A stretch of DNA of 64,000 nucleotides from Antedon mediterranea (taxonomy: Eukaryota; Echinodermata; Crinoidea; Comatulida; Antedonidae). The position numbers were made by a program, and so were the translations under genes. Location of the stretch: positions 8,888,601 through 8,952,600 of the forward strand of contig NC_092677.1 in NCBI RefSeq assembly GCF_964355755.1. The letters are read 5' to 3'. Positions within the stretch are counted from its first letter, which is position 1. Each line of letters starts with the position of its first letter. Below the pieces are notes generated by a model. The model saw only the letters and a list, made by a program, of their open reading frames with translations. It did no database searches and was not told where the DNA came from. Positions 25,353 through 40,000 of the stretch are shown in pieces.

Positions 25353-26140
25353 TAAAGTTCTGGAAGCATTTATTGAAATAATGATTGTTACAATAGTATA
25401 GAAATTAGTACAAACATTATATGATAAATATAAAGCAATATAAAGTTGTCTCTAGAGCCAAATATGGACCTACTGGACGTAAAACAAAGACGAGAAAGAA
25501 TTCCGAACAAGTAAAAAAACAGAACATGAAATGTCTGGTAGTGAATTAAATAAAGCTAAACCCCATAACTAAATAATTAGAGGCGAGGAAAGTATAAGTT
25601 AATTCACTGCCATGTGGAATATTTTTTTTGCAAATTCAGTCAGTTTTAATTACTCCATGTGGAAGGATATAGGTTTACATACTATACTCCACTTCCAGCG
25701 GGAAAAATGGCGTAGCCTAAACATTTTATAAATATTATAATATAATATTCTAGAGAAGTCTCAGATATGAGATAAGAGTTTGGATGGAACATATGCAAGA
25801 TAAACTCGTAAATAAAGTAATAAAGTAATTTTTACAAAAATGCAAATAGTGTAAATAAAACAGAAAGAGAAAAAAAAAGGAAAAACACTAAAAAGGAGAG
25901 TAAACAAGAAGCACGGAAAATGCTATACTATACAAGAAACTAGTTATTGAGTTGCTTTTGATTCTATATATGTATTGATATTGTTTCAGTTTATATGTAA
26001 TGTAAATGTATAAATGATCTCTTACAGAGTTTTTTTTTAAAGATGTAAGGGGAAACTTAATATTTATAAATGAAAATATTTATATATTTAAAAAGATAAT
26101 ACACACACATAAAAAAAAATTGTTTATTTATCAAAATGAT
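25353..26140. other. Gene-free, A-rich region
   Basis: The region has A-rich tracts (for example near 25870-25895) and no open frame with recognisable features. It may be part of the 5'-truncated LINE whose tail ends at ~26200. Confidence 0.35.
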
Positions 26141-26200
26141 TATGTTTTGAAATGAAATAAAGGTGAGTAAACCTCACAAAAGAGAGAAAAAAAAAGATAA
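26141..26200 (+). mobile_element. Second LINE 3' end with covarying terminal hairpin
   Basis: AAATAAAG is followed by a hairpin at 26163-26177 (GTGAG / CTCAC around a 5-nt loop) and an A-rich tail, GAGAGAAAAAAAAAGATA. Position and spacing match the LINE end at 24820-24860, but the stem differs at the fourth base pair with compensation. Confidence 0.6.
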
Positions 26201-28069
26201 ACTCGTAAACCTCGAAAGGTTTATCCAAATAAAAATGCTAAAATATCATTTTTAGATTTTCTGTAGCATTTAACACGAGTCCAACCTCATTTAATGATTA
26301 ATTATTAAAGGTATGAATAAATCCACGAGTAAACCTTAAATTTAGTGTTAGTGTATCAAAGCAATAAGTTGTAATATGGATGTAACACAACCACCCTTAG
26401 GCCTACTTTTTAAAATAAACTCTCCATTTATTTTATTATTTTCTGTCGATGTTTCCAGCTCAAGGCCTATACTTACAAAAAACACCATGTGTGCCAAAAT
26501 ATTTACCTTGTTACCAATATATAATAAATCAAAATGCGGTCTAGACTTGGTTTAAGCCTACCATTCATAATAATACAAAGAATCAGCCCGGTACACAATT
26601 ATAATATATAGCTGTCTGTATAAAAAGCGTGACTTCCTCCCACGTCAGAATATATCTGAGACCGCTTTAATGTAATAATAATCATCATAAGGAAAATGGG
26701 TCTGTATGGTTGAAAGTTGATAAAATCATGTGTTTTGATCTTACAATTCATAAATACACAAAGCCAGTTATGCCTACGGTTGCCTATGGACGTGCCTCGT
26801 ATGTTCCTCTTTTTCCCTTGCTTTTCTTTCCCACGCAAACCAAAGTTTGTTTAAAACATATGTAGTCTTTACTGTGAAATTACTATTATCGTATCTAACC
26901 CAGGACAACGCGATTTCAGTTTAGTAATTGATAATATTGATATTGATCCACTGGTAACAGAATTTACTTTACTTGTCAACACTCGCAAGCAACCTGGTAA
27001 AACATGTATAAAAATCGCATAATATTTGTTCAAACTGTTCATTTTCACTCTCTCGTTTGAATATTAGTATGAGTATATTATTCTATATATTAAAATAAAA
27101 CAAATGAATTCATGAATTAATTTATGTGATTGTCACAAATTATTATAGCCCTAAACGAACTTTTATTTTCACGCTACAAATAATATTTTTTCACTGCTTC
27201 CTACATACAATACAGAAAAACACAATTGACAATAATAACAAACATACATACATTTTGTATAGAAGAAGTGATCGTTTTATTAATTATATTTAAACAAAAC
27301 ATGATTGAGTTAACTTTGTCTATTGTGATTTCGATTGTCTTTAAAGATCAAAAATTAATTAAACTAATAAGTAATTTGAATATTTACTATATTTCATTAC
27401 ACGCAGTGCCGCATACTGTAATCCGTACATGCCCCAAACCCCAAACACTCCCGAAATTATCTAACATTTTCTATATCTTACCATAAAATATAATCAAATT
27501 TCATTTAATTATTAAACACAATTTTATTAAGTTCTACACGTTTGAATGATGCTATCGTAGTAATTATTATTCATGCATATTTTCAATTTTTTGTTCCGTA
27601 ACACAGATATAATATACCTTCACTACTTGTTGTTTTTCTATAATTTCAAAATTGTTCAATCTATCTACCACAACCACCGTCTCTTAAGTTACATATGAAT
27701 GTTTTTGATGTTATTATACAGTAGTTATAAGTAATGTTTAAGTTCACAAACCTAGAAAGTCATAATAAGTTTGTATTCCAATAGCCTATTTGAAAAAATA
27801 GTGTGTATACCCTTGAGATAATAAAAAAATTCTCAAAAAATGGCCGATAAGGAAGTGATATCCGAAAGGATTTAAGCCTTCATCAATATTCGTACCTTAA
27901 TTGTTGAAAAATATAAGTTCAAATCAATCTATTTTATCAAATTCAATTTATCAAATAAAAAAAATAATACGTTTCTTATTTACTACAAGTTTGTACTTGA
28001 GAAAGCTAATATAATGATTGGTAATAATTCTTAAAACATGCAACTCAACTTTATATCTACTTATTAATA
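26201..28069. other. Gene-free region and 3' flank of sacsin copy B
   Basis: No gene is supported. Around 26485-26560 the sequence (ACACCATGTGTGCCAAAATA and onward) resembles the direct repeats at 55.7 and 56.1 kb. From ~27127 it aligns in patches with the 3' flank of copy A, marking the downstream reach of the duplication. Confidence 0.45.
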
Positions 28070-31000
28070 TTACTCTCTATTATAGTCAATAAGTTTGTCC
28101 ATCATGTCTATAATTATCTTTGCATTTAAGATACACTTGTCAGCATCCTCTCTGTTGTATATGTTATGCGGTATTTCGTTGCTATAACGACGTGGATAAC
28201 GAGCGGCATTCTGATCTTGGCCGTATGTACATAGCTCATTTACATAGTTACGTAGACCAGATGGACACCTTGGAATATCTTCAACTGTGATTCTCAGCCA
28301 GTTAAGACTATGAGTCATAAAGCCTTTTCCTGTATGTGATAATATAGCAGCTTTTAATGACTTCTCTGCTGCCTGCATACATTTATATGCAACCCATTCG
28401 TAACTAGGATTACTTCCATTATCATTACTGGCTGCCTGGAAGTCGTAGCGAGATTGCCTTTGCCATATGTTAGCTTGGCCTGGCGATGGTGTATATGCAA
28501 AATTACGATAATTAGTCCCGCCACTAAATCCACCAGTAGAAGTATAACTTCTTCTGTAACTTCTAGCTCTTTGATTCCAAGTTCTATAGTGGTGCTGCCA
28601 TTTTCCAGAATCACTTGGATAGTAGCTTCTTTCAGCCGATACTTTGCTCCTAGGAAGCCCCTTTTCTAAATGATCTATTTCATTTATCAGATGCTTAAAA
28701 ACTTCAGTACAAAAGTCTTCATTACCTGGATTTTTATCCGGATGCCATTTTAAGTATAATCGTTTGATTGCTTTTTTTCTTTCAGTATCTTCTAGTTTCC
28801 AAATCTCTTCAAGTTTGTCTGACAATTTGTTCTTAGCATCGTCAAGATTTTCACAGACTGGTGGTGTAGGGTCTTCACTGTCGTGCAAAGGAGCAACATA
28901 AGGCTGTAAGTCTGTGGAATATGTGTCCTTGCGCGATAGCCATTTGTATAGACTAAGTGTGCCCACGGTACTTTCTTTCCCATAGTTAATAACATACATT
29001 ATCTTGAGAGAGCTTCCTGAAGTAATACATGTGATTTTCTGTAATATTTGGGCATACACAAATTCTTCTTCATCTGTTTCATATACAACATACTCCCCAA
29101 CAGTAAACTCATTAAATGGGTCATTGTCTAATGAATCAACTACATCATCTGGTACAGGAGATCCCAGCTTTGGCAGCGCCATTCTATCAGTTTTAATAGC
29201 ATCTAGTGCTTGAATGTTAAGCAAACTTAACGCCTTCTGTATTTTGTTAAGATCAATATTTATCATCTTCAAAACTGCCTTGAAATGTAGCACCCCCGTG
29301 AGGTCACAAATAACCTCTGCCAATGTCATTTGTAAATCAAGTAAGTTACCTGGTTCATCATGATGCCTTATAAAAATTGTCACAGGTTGTTTTCTCTCTA
29401 GGAAGCATTCTGATTCACGATTGCTTTCTTCAATCACTTCGCCCAATTGCTCAAGATGCGTTTCCAAATTGCTGATACATTTAATGGCAAGATGTTCACT
29501 AGATAGAGTTAACAATGTGTTTACAAGAACATTTTCTGTGAGTTCCACTCTCTTTTGGTTAGCCTCATGTTTCAAAATACGACAAATACCTTGACGGAAT
29601 TCCATGGATTGAAGTTGACGTTGAATGCATTGTAGTTGTTCACAAACTCCTTCTTTGGCATAAGAACATTCACTTTGATTAAAACCCATGGTCTCTGTCG
29701 TCTGTTCACTGAATTTAGAAGGTTTTATTTCTGTAGGCATGTTTTCAACATACATAGTTGCAGCACTCTCCAACTCAAATTCTTTGAAGTCGAAGAGAAT
29801 AGTTTTGTCATTTTTCACGTTCATTCTAACCTCAAACATTGGTTTGTCGTAGTACATCAAGGTGCTTGAATCAACGAGTTGATACGCTCGATTAGGAAGG
29901 TACAATGTCTTTATATCTTGCAACCAATCTGGTTCCTTATGATTTTCGAAGATTTTACAAACAACAAACTTTATCATAGACTTCAAATTTGGATTGTCAA
30001 CAAACGGATTTTCGTTTATATCATCCTGAACCATTGTCAAAAGTTCACAACATTGCCAAATAGAAGGTTCATCCTGAGCACCAAGACGGCTGAATAGGTC
30101 CATATATGGGACAAAGGCGTCGGGTATTGCACAGATGTATGGTATAAGTACATGACTTTTCTTCATATATCTCACGGAATATTTCGGAGAGATGAGTAAT
30201 GTATCGTCAGAAGCTAACAGCATGGGAATGTCTTTTAATTCTTCCAGAATGCCATCAGGATTACTTTCTCTGCATTTCTTAGAAAAATATTCATATATTG
30301 TTTGCAATACATCATGTAAAGTTTGTTGGCATGCAGAAGATGTAGCTTCTCCTCCAGTTCTTTTTGAACGGTTATATTTTTCTTTTAGATGGGTGCATAT
30401 ATTTTTAGTATGCTGGAGAACAATTGCAAGTGATGGTATTTCAGACACATTTAATTCTTGAAAATTTGTGGTATGTATTCCATGCCTACGATTAAACGGG
30501 TTAGGAATTACCACTTTGGCGGGAACAGCGTAATCTGGTAAAATGCTTGCACTAGTCCAAACAAGGTGAGTATTTGTCTTAGTTAAGGCACCGTTATATG
30601 ATATACCCACTTTTTCACCTTCTTTAAAACGTTCGTGAAGTTTCAGCAAGTTCTTGTCCAATGAACGTGGCACTAAAAATGTAATGTCGCGTAATTTTCT
30701 TAAGAAAATCCCATCACTCTTCCATTCTTCACTATTATTAATGTACTTCACAAGATCTTTAGATTTCTGTAGACCTACATGTTCCTTAACAGCAATCATT
30801 TCAGCAATTTTCTTTGCAAATTTCAAAATCATATCTTCTTCGGGTTTTGTTTGTAAGCCTAGATCTATCATCAATTCTCTCCAATTGCTCTTATAAAAAG
30901 GATATGGCAAGAACATGTCAGGTTGTAGCATATGTTGGAATATTGTATCTGAATTATCAAAGTAATCACATATACGTTTTAACGGCTGGTCTTTATGAGA

Positions 31001-34000
31001 TATTAGAGGAATGTACTTCAAACCCATGTCACATATCATGGATGACCTTTCTAAGTTATCATGATTAAGTATACATCGTATTCGATCCATGTGTCGAATT
31101 CTTGCTTCATCAGTAAATTTATGGAATTGTGGGAGGATGAACTTTTTGTAGACTTTTGATTCCGTACATTCCGCTAAACCAACAAGTGTATGTAGTTTTT
31201 TTAATGACCTATCATCATTAATAAATTCCGCCTTTGATTCAGATAACCATTTTTCTTTTTCAATTTTGGGAATTCCAGAATGAAGAACAAAGTGCTTTTT
31301 GCTGTTATTTAAAGTAATGCATTCATTGTGAATGGAAAGGTAGCAGGGCAACTTTTTCAAATCACAGACATGCTGTTCATTTATCTGTGATCCACCAACA
31401 AACCGTCCAAAAAACAACAAAATATTGTGTCTGTCTTCATCAGTTAATGAATCAAATGCTCTGTCATTTGCTTCTAACAACCGAACTAAACTTTTCAATA
31501 TTCTCCCAGGTGTACTTCCAGTGGCAATAAATCGTTTGACAAATTCAATAGTAGACCTATCAGAGATAGCTAAAGTGCCAGACCTACAGACATTATGTGT
31601 CCAAAAAGTAGACTCATCTAACACAGGAAGTTCCATCTTGGTAAGAGCATCCCTAAGTGTACCATCGGCTACATTGTTAGGGAGGACTGTGTCTGCTTCA
31701 GAAAACGGCATTAAAAAATTTACCTTCAAAGGTTTTTGGATTCTTACTTGAATAGGAAGGACAGACCAGTTATCCATCAGTTTCCTAATACGAGTGCATT
31801 TGTTGTCATAAGACAAGCAGTCACTAATTTCAAATTCTTCTTTCAAAAAATCCCAGAGTTCTTTAATCCAAGTTTTGTTTGGCACTTCATCACTCTGAGG
31901 ATCCCAAATTACTTTATGATTTGCATTTTGTAGGTTTGAATTAGTATTTAGCCTTTCTACAAGATCGTTAATGCTGAATCTGTTGATTTCAAGTGACTCT
32001 ACTGAGAAGTGACATTGAGCGCGACTGTGTATAAACTCGTTCCAGCATTTTGGAAGTAACTTGTACCTTCTTGACAGGAACGTTTTACTTGTTGTACCAA
32101 ACCTCCGTAATTGTAAGTCTTGCGTGAGCAGCATTGGCATACCGTTTAAGGTAATATTTCCATTTTGTAATTTACCGTACAAATCAATATACTCAAGTAG
32201 TTTAAAGTAATTTTTTTCACCATTAATGCTTGTATTCGCGATGTCACAAGGCAATTCACCTGGAGAGAATTCATGTTTGAGGAAATCCACAACGGAATCC
32301 GGAGAGACTTTCTCGACTGAGTATATTTGGCGTACTCCAGTCTCACTTGGTGACGTTGCTGTAATCAGGCTATTGTAGACATAATCAGGAACAATTGCTA
32401 CTTTGAATCCTATCTGTTGAAGAATAGGAATTGTGTGGTTAAGTATTTGCATCTCAGATTTATCTTCTGTATAAAAGTAAGCTTTTTGTCCAAAGGATCC
32501 AGAAGAAGCGGGGAGCCATGTTAATGAGAAAGAACTTGAAAAGCCAAAAAAACCTTCATTTATAAATCTGACCACCGGAAACATTGACATATGATTGTGA
32601 AGAAAATTGACAAACACGTGTGCAGCCAATTGTTTCCAACCTGTATACACTTCATTTAAATCTGGAAAATAATGCCAATAAAACGCCATCTTCTTGTTCA
32701 TCTCTTCAGAAGAACAAGCCATTATTGATGTACTTTCATTGAAAAGTTCGAAGATTCTATCTCTCAATTGCAGTAAAAGGTGAGAGTAAGATTGAGCAAT
32801 AACCTGGCATTTAACATACTCATTCCATTTATCATTTTGCGAAATATTTGATAAATGTCGCCTACTTGAATCAAGACTGAAATGTCCATTAATACTGACA
32901 GGCATATTGGTATCTATTGGAAGAGGTAGGAAGCAATATGTACGTTGAGTACATGTTGTCGATAAGCATGCTGCTATGCCACCTCGTGGTAAGAGTTTCA
33001 AATTTCCATTCTCGTATGCGGATGATAATAAATCCGGAATCTCGTCAGTCGATCCTATACGTTGATTAATTAACCATACTTGTTTTTCACCAAATATGTC
33101 TGAAATTCTCATTTCATATGTAACCTCTTTCATGACGAGTCCTTTTATGCTAGATTTCTTAGCACAATCCTTTACATAGTTGTGGAACTCCTCTCGTGTT
33201 TTCCTATCTTTTGGTGATAACTCAGCACTCACCCAGTAATCGGTTTTCATTTTATTGTATTTATCAATATGTGAAATTGTAATCTTTGTTAGATTATTTA
33301 AATACAATAACATATGGAACGCTTTTGATTCAAACATTTTAAGCAATTGTTGCATTTTGTTGCTATCGAATATCTCCTTGCTCATTGGTGCCTGATAATT
33401 CAAAGAATTGATGTAATTCCTCATTTTTGTAGTACGTAAAGGAAACCTAAACAAAGTACATCCATGATTTGTTATTGTTTCCAACCGAAAACAAGAGAGA
33501 GCCCCTCGAAATACTTCATTCACTTTTGGTGAAATATTAAACTGGAATCCTGGTGAATCTGCAGTGGCCTGATCAATGAAAGCACAGTGCGGATCAAAAA
33601 TACAAAGCGTGTCGTTATTACTTAAAAATGAAGGGCAATCTGTAAGATGGTATACAGAATTGAACCCTATTCCATATTGACCTGTCTTATCTGGATGCTC
33701 AGATTTTGCACCAGTTCCAAGCTCTTGAATTCCCTTTAAGTCATCTTCTGTGAAAGGTTTGTTGTTGAAAACACACAATGCTGGTCCAAGAGTTTGTTTC
33801 CAGGATTCACAGAATACATTTTTATCTGAATGTTGCCGTTCGTCAAATATAAAATTAATTTCGTCGGCCCCGGCGTCGTCAGAATTCTGTAGCAGCTCTT
33901 TGAATATTGATTCATCACAAGGATACCCCTTCAGTATCTCACCGATTCGATTAGTCAGTTTCTGAACTTGCCCAAACATTGTACCATATTTAAGTTCAAA

Positions 34001-37000
34001 TCCATGCTTTGAAAGTACACTTGTTCTTATATCTTTAATGCCTATATATGCTGCCAATTTGTGGGGAATTCGGTCATGACACAAAATTTCTCCTTCTATG
34101 GCATCATCTGAAGTGTCATGAAGACAAAAGCTCAGTTCATCAACTGGCCTCAACTGCCCATGTTTATCAGGAACTAAAATGCTGCGTACATCCTCGGGTA
34201 CATCTTCATGAAGTTTGCAATCTGCAATACTTTGAACCATGTCAATGGCCACTTGTAAATCATCTCCTTCAAGCGCCTCTTCTTGGTACTTTAATTTCAG
34301 ATTATAGCTTACATCTAACAAGGTAGAATAACAGAAGTCGTCTTCAATGCCTAACAATTTAAAAAGTAGTTCATGCTTTCGAAGTTCAGTTGGTAGCTTG
34401 TAAAGATACGGATGGAATTCTCTTTTGCACTTTAGTGCAACTTTCTCAATCTTCATAAATCTTCCAGAACATAAGACAACCGTTGAATTCTGCAATTCTT
34501 TACGAAGGGTGTCTTCACAATCACGCAGTTTTCCAAGATGTGAATATATATTTGTACACATGCGCAAAACATTAGATTCGTTCTCTACGAGGTGCTCATT
34601 CTTAATTTTGGTTAACTGTTTAAGTTGCTGCGTGACGTCATGACAATATGATAAGCCCATTTCCTTTGCTAGATTAAATATCTGACGTACACTTTCTGCA
34701 TTTTGGCAACATTTAAAAACAAGTTCATCAACGATAGGTTTTACAAAACATACTGAATCTGTGTGGGTGGAAGGATAAATCTGTTGATTGGCACATACAA
34801 AATTTCCCCACTCGGTGAACCATGGAAATTCCTTTGGAAAATCTTTGGGTCTTTCTAAAACTGGCAATATTCGTAAACCTGAAATTTCTTCTTTAAACTC
34901 TTGATCAATTTTCAATCGTTTTTCTTCCAAAAACATCATGAACCATTGTAGTCTCATTATCTTGTGTTGCCTATTATGCTTACTCTTTTCAATAACTTGA
35001 GCTCTATTTAGAAGTTCTGAGAACTCTATATTATTCTTTATCATTCCAAGTTCAACCATAATTTGCATTCGTGTCTCGTCTTGAAAGGACTGACTTGGGA
35101 AACGATTTTCTTCAGGTTCAAACAGTTGTGCTACTTTCCCATCCGGATGTACGACATTTGATATCATTTTCAAATGATTAGTACTGCCGGTTGGAATGCA
35201 CGCTATGGTCGTTAAGAGCATTTTATACAGCGGTCTCTTATAACTGTCAATAACATGCATTGTTAATTTGCTACGAATATCATTTTCAATTTCGCTGATG
35301 TTAGGAAAAAATATTTCCTCGAAAAATCGCTCTTCAGTGTATGTTATTGTATTCAAATAGTCACCACAACCGGCACTTAAAAGTCCCTGGACAACTTTAT
35401 CCGGGATATCTACAACATATTTTCCATGTGAAATGAATTTCTGAAGAACTGTTTTCACATTATCAATAATAGTAGTACTCTGAACATCTGGCTTGTAAAT
35501 TACGATTGAATCAAAATTTAACCATTTATCATCCTTTGAGAATACGCATGGTTTATCTCCAGAACCATCAATTCCATGCACGATAGCCATGTAGAATGCT
35601 TTTAACAGAGGAAAACATTCACTTTGCTGAGGAATCTGTGATTCATCTGGCCAAAGGTCATACATTTGGGCAGTTCCAAAGTATTTCTGTGCTTCTTCGT
35701 GTTTTAATAAGCTTACATAGCTTCTAGTAATGATATCCACAAAAATGGCTTCGTTCCAATCAGATTTTTCGTCCACACCATATTGTGCAACTCTTCTCCA
35801 AAGACTACGCCTATCAGTAGATACCACAAAATTACCATTTATATGACAAGGTACACCACATGCTGGTATTGAAAGTGGTAGAAAGCAGAATATTTCACCT
35901 TGTTTAAGACTATTGTTGACGGGAACCGCTACTCCCCCACAGGGAATTTTAAATCGTGATGTAGACGTATTGTTTAGATTCTTGAATAAATCTAAAGCTT
36001 GTGATTGGCCCATTGCAGTAAACACTAACCAATCTCTGCAATCTTTCGAAGTAATATGATGAAACAGATCAGCTCCCTCTGGTGTTAGACAATGTTCAAC
36101 ACTCACCATTGTTAATGTAGATGGATAGTCAACTATATACTCCTTTTGTGACAGATACTGAGAAGCTTCACGCAATATGCTGTTCTGCATGTCAAACTTA
36201 TTTTCTTCATCTTGATCATCTAGTGAAGCGTTTATCTTTTTCAGGTATTGTTTTGGATATTTTTCGACAGAGAACAGTTTTACAGCTTGCGTTGGCTTTT
36301 GACGAGATCCTAAATGATAAACGGATACCTTCGTTACATGTTGCGTAAACAGAAGTAGTTTCTCCGACGTTTCGTTTACATTTTTCATTAACTGAATAAT
36401 GTCATCTTCATCAAAGTATTTATCACTTATCTGACTTTCAATTCCCATGGCGCGCTGTCTTAATGGCAAACGGAACAATGTTCCATTAAAGTTAACTTTA
36501 TTACTTTGGAAAATATCACATCCAAAAATGTCCTTATACGGTTGGAATTGATCCTTGAATCTCCGTAAAGTAGCTTTACTTCGATTTAGATCAATCCTAA
36601 TGCCAGGGTTACTTTTATCTCTCAGTTGACTATCCAAGTAGTTTGTGTGAGGGTCAAGAAAACCAATCATACCACGAGACAAGAAACTAGGAACGTCTGT
36701 TATATGATAAACAGAATTGAAACCTAAACCGAACGTGCCGATCTGCACCTGATTGTCTTGTTTTGTTCTCCCGCCAATTTTGGTGATATTCTCAAAATCT
36801 GTATCACTGAATGTTGCATCGTTATAAACCCATAATGCAGGACCGTTCCATGCCTTCATGCCTTTATCTAATAGCTTTGATTTGAACTCACTATTTGTGC
36901 GCATATCAATCATAAATTTAACCTCAGTGGCACCTGCATCATCAGCGTTTTGAATCATCTCTTTGGCAATGGAATCTTCAATGTATCCACTGTCAAGAAT

Positions 37001-40000
37001 GTTCTTTAATCTTTGAGTAAGGTCCTCCTTTTGACCAGCTTGTTGAAATCCTGCTAGTGACATGGCACCGCTAAACTTTTGAGCCAGTGAGGCTACACCA
37101 AGACGTTGGTAAATCTTACGAGGAACACTTTCATGCACCAATTTTATTTCTTCAAAATCGTCATCATTTGACCACTCCTCGTTTGGAAAGCAAACATCAT
37201 CACACGTAGCAAACTTCAGGCAATTTGAATTTTGAGTGGCCACAGGAAGCAAAATTCGATCTCTAACTTCGTCGGGCAGTTGTTCATCGGAAAATTGTGT
37301 CAAGTTTATAATAGATTCAATGATATGTATTACCAGATCTCTATCATCGTTAATGCGCTCTTCCTTCACGTTACCATTGGCTTTTTCATGGAATTGCACA
37401 ATTTCCTCCAACAATCCAAGCATTGGTTCGGTCTCACCATCAAATGTTGTACTTGCTCCAAACTCATTAAATAAGTGTGTGTACGCATTTAATTTTGGAG
37501 AAAGAGTATATAGGTATGGTTCTAAGCTACGCCTAGTTTTTTTGATTAAAATTTGTCTCGGTGCAACAAAACTTTGTCCCGTCCAAACAAGTTTGTCCTC
37601 GTGCTCTCTAAATGATTTAAACTCATTTATGTTACTTTGCATAACGTAGTATATATCGGGTAGTATTCTTTCAATGGTATCTATGAGATCTGTGTTCCTA
37701 GTTTGATGCTGATCAGTTAGAAAGCTTACTATGTTCTGTAGATGTGTGTAAATCGACTTTAATGGAGGTTTTAAATCCCACTTGAATCTTTTAGATAGTT
37801 GGTTGTACTCATTTGAGACAAGAGCCAGTGTTGAGCCAACTAAAGGTGCGTGTGAGACAGATGTTACATCTTTTGGTGAAGCTAGAGTTTGATTTGACTG
37901 GAACCATGGAAATTCTACTGGGTATATCTGTTGATCTACAATCTTTACCACAGGAACCCATTGATGGTTTTCAAGGTATGTAAGCAGATTCATATCATCC
38001 AGAATTTGGTGAGAACATTCTAACAGTTCACATACAGCATGTGCTTTGACTTCGTCGGGATGTACCATTAGGAGTTCTACACATATTTTAATTTCCAAAG
38101 GTTTTACTTGCTTATGTGTTTTTAATCCAAGCTGTAGTAGGATATCTCGATAATTACAGTCAAATGGTGCAGCAGGAAATAAATCCTCTTCTCCTCTAAA
38201 CAGCTTGCTTAAAAGGTGATCGGACGGATCAAAACATTCAGATGCCTTCTGAAGATTCCCGTTTTGTAAAGGGATAAATGGTTTGTCTTGTATTGTTTTT
38301 ATTATTTTCGACCTGTACGTCTTATTGACTTCGTCCCACCTGTCCATTATCCAAATGATTAATTCTGTCAACTTCTTGTTTTCTGTGCATTGAATCATTT
38401 GACACAGCACATCTTCTCTTGGACATTGTTTAAGGCTTAATTTAGAGGCCAAAATTCTGGAATCTTCACCTGATACATCAATAATGTCCTCACTTGTTTG
38501 AAAGTCGACTGGAAGAGTATCTTTACTTGCTGTCCTTAGCTCCTTGCCGTTTTCCATGGCTGCCTGGAATCTATTGGTTCTTCCCAAGACGCCTGTTGCC
38601 TTATCAAAGACAGCAAGTTTTAATATAATATCTATTTCTTCAGTTGTCATATTATTTGGAATATCTTTCAAAAATGCCCTCAACAACTCTACATTATTCA
38701 CAGATAGTTTATCAACATCCTCTTTAAATGTTTCACTAGTTTTGGATTCCGCATAAATTCGTAAGATGTCTTTGGGTTGTGCATAGTGGAAGTACTTTCT
38801 CCATTTAGAAGGAGGAAGAGTCACAAATTCTGCATTATCAAAGTTAACAGGAATCAGATGCAGTTGTGGTAGTATATCTTCGATACTTGATTTCTTTCCG
38901 CTACTGGTGACAACTATGTGAGAATTCTGTTGGAATCGAACTAATCTGATGTGATCACCGTCTTTGCTGAAGTTGGTGGGAACCAGTGTAATACCTTCAA
39001 ATTCTTGGATGTTACACTCTGCATCATTACAAACGTTTCTCTGTATGAAATTCCAGATTAGTTCAAGCCAGCTCAGTGGCGGATGACCATTCTTGCCAGG
39101 ACACCATATGACAGCTGGCTGTGTTAACCAATCACGTGGCAATGCTTCCTTGAGCAAAACTGAAATAATTTTAGGTTTAAGTTTCTGAACCTGGTTTATA
39201 CCTGAAAAAGAATCAATTTAATTTGTGAGAAACAGTAACATTATCTGTTAATGAATCTGGGTCTTTGAAACTTCTACATTATTAGGCCTAAAAATTAGGC
39301 AGTTTATTAATAATGTTGTCTAACATTTAAGTTATGTCTCCTACTTATGTTATTGCACGACTAAATTTCAGTATTTTATATAACTTTCTTGTATTGTTAT
39401 ATAGATGGCTTGCTTAGTTTTTATAACTATATCTTATCACCCTTTGTCAATATATGATTTTTTTTTCTTGGTGACAATAAAGTTGAAAGTGTGAAACTAA
39501 ATAAAACGCACAAAACTCCAAATAACTTACTTGTTTTTTCACTTTCAATTACGATCTTTTTCTTCAGTGATTTTTTTAGATCTTCTTTAATAAATCTATT
39601 GTTCAGACATGGTACCAGATCCATTGTGCAATCACTTGATGCAAAAAATAACACGTTAGTATCTCCAGAAGCGAATTTACAAAACGATCCATCAGCTACT
39701 GGCAACAACTCAAATCCTTGTAGATCAATAAAATCATCATCGTCTAGTAAGTACTCTAAAAGGTTGATCTTTTCGCAACTGGTAAGGCTGCTCAAACAAA
39801 CATTACGTAGGGTGTCACGAACAAGTTGAGGAGTAATACGGTTTCCATACTTCTCAACTGTCTTTATGATATTTGGATAGTGTTTTATCGACACAATCGG
39901 CGTCTTGTTTTTTAGAAGAAGCTTTGAAATGAGGCATTGTGTTTCTTCAGGAACTTTCTCAAGAAGGTCAAATATTGCAGTTTTAGTACTTATCCACTCA

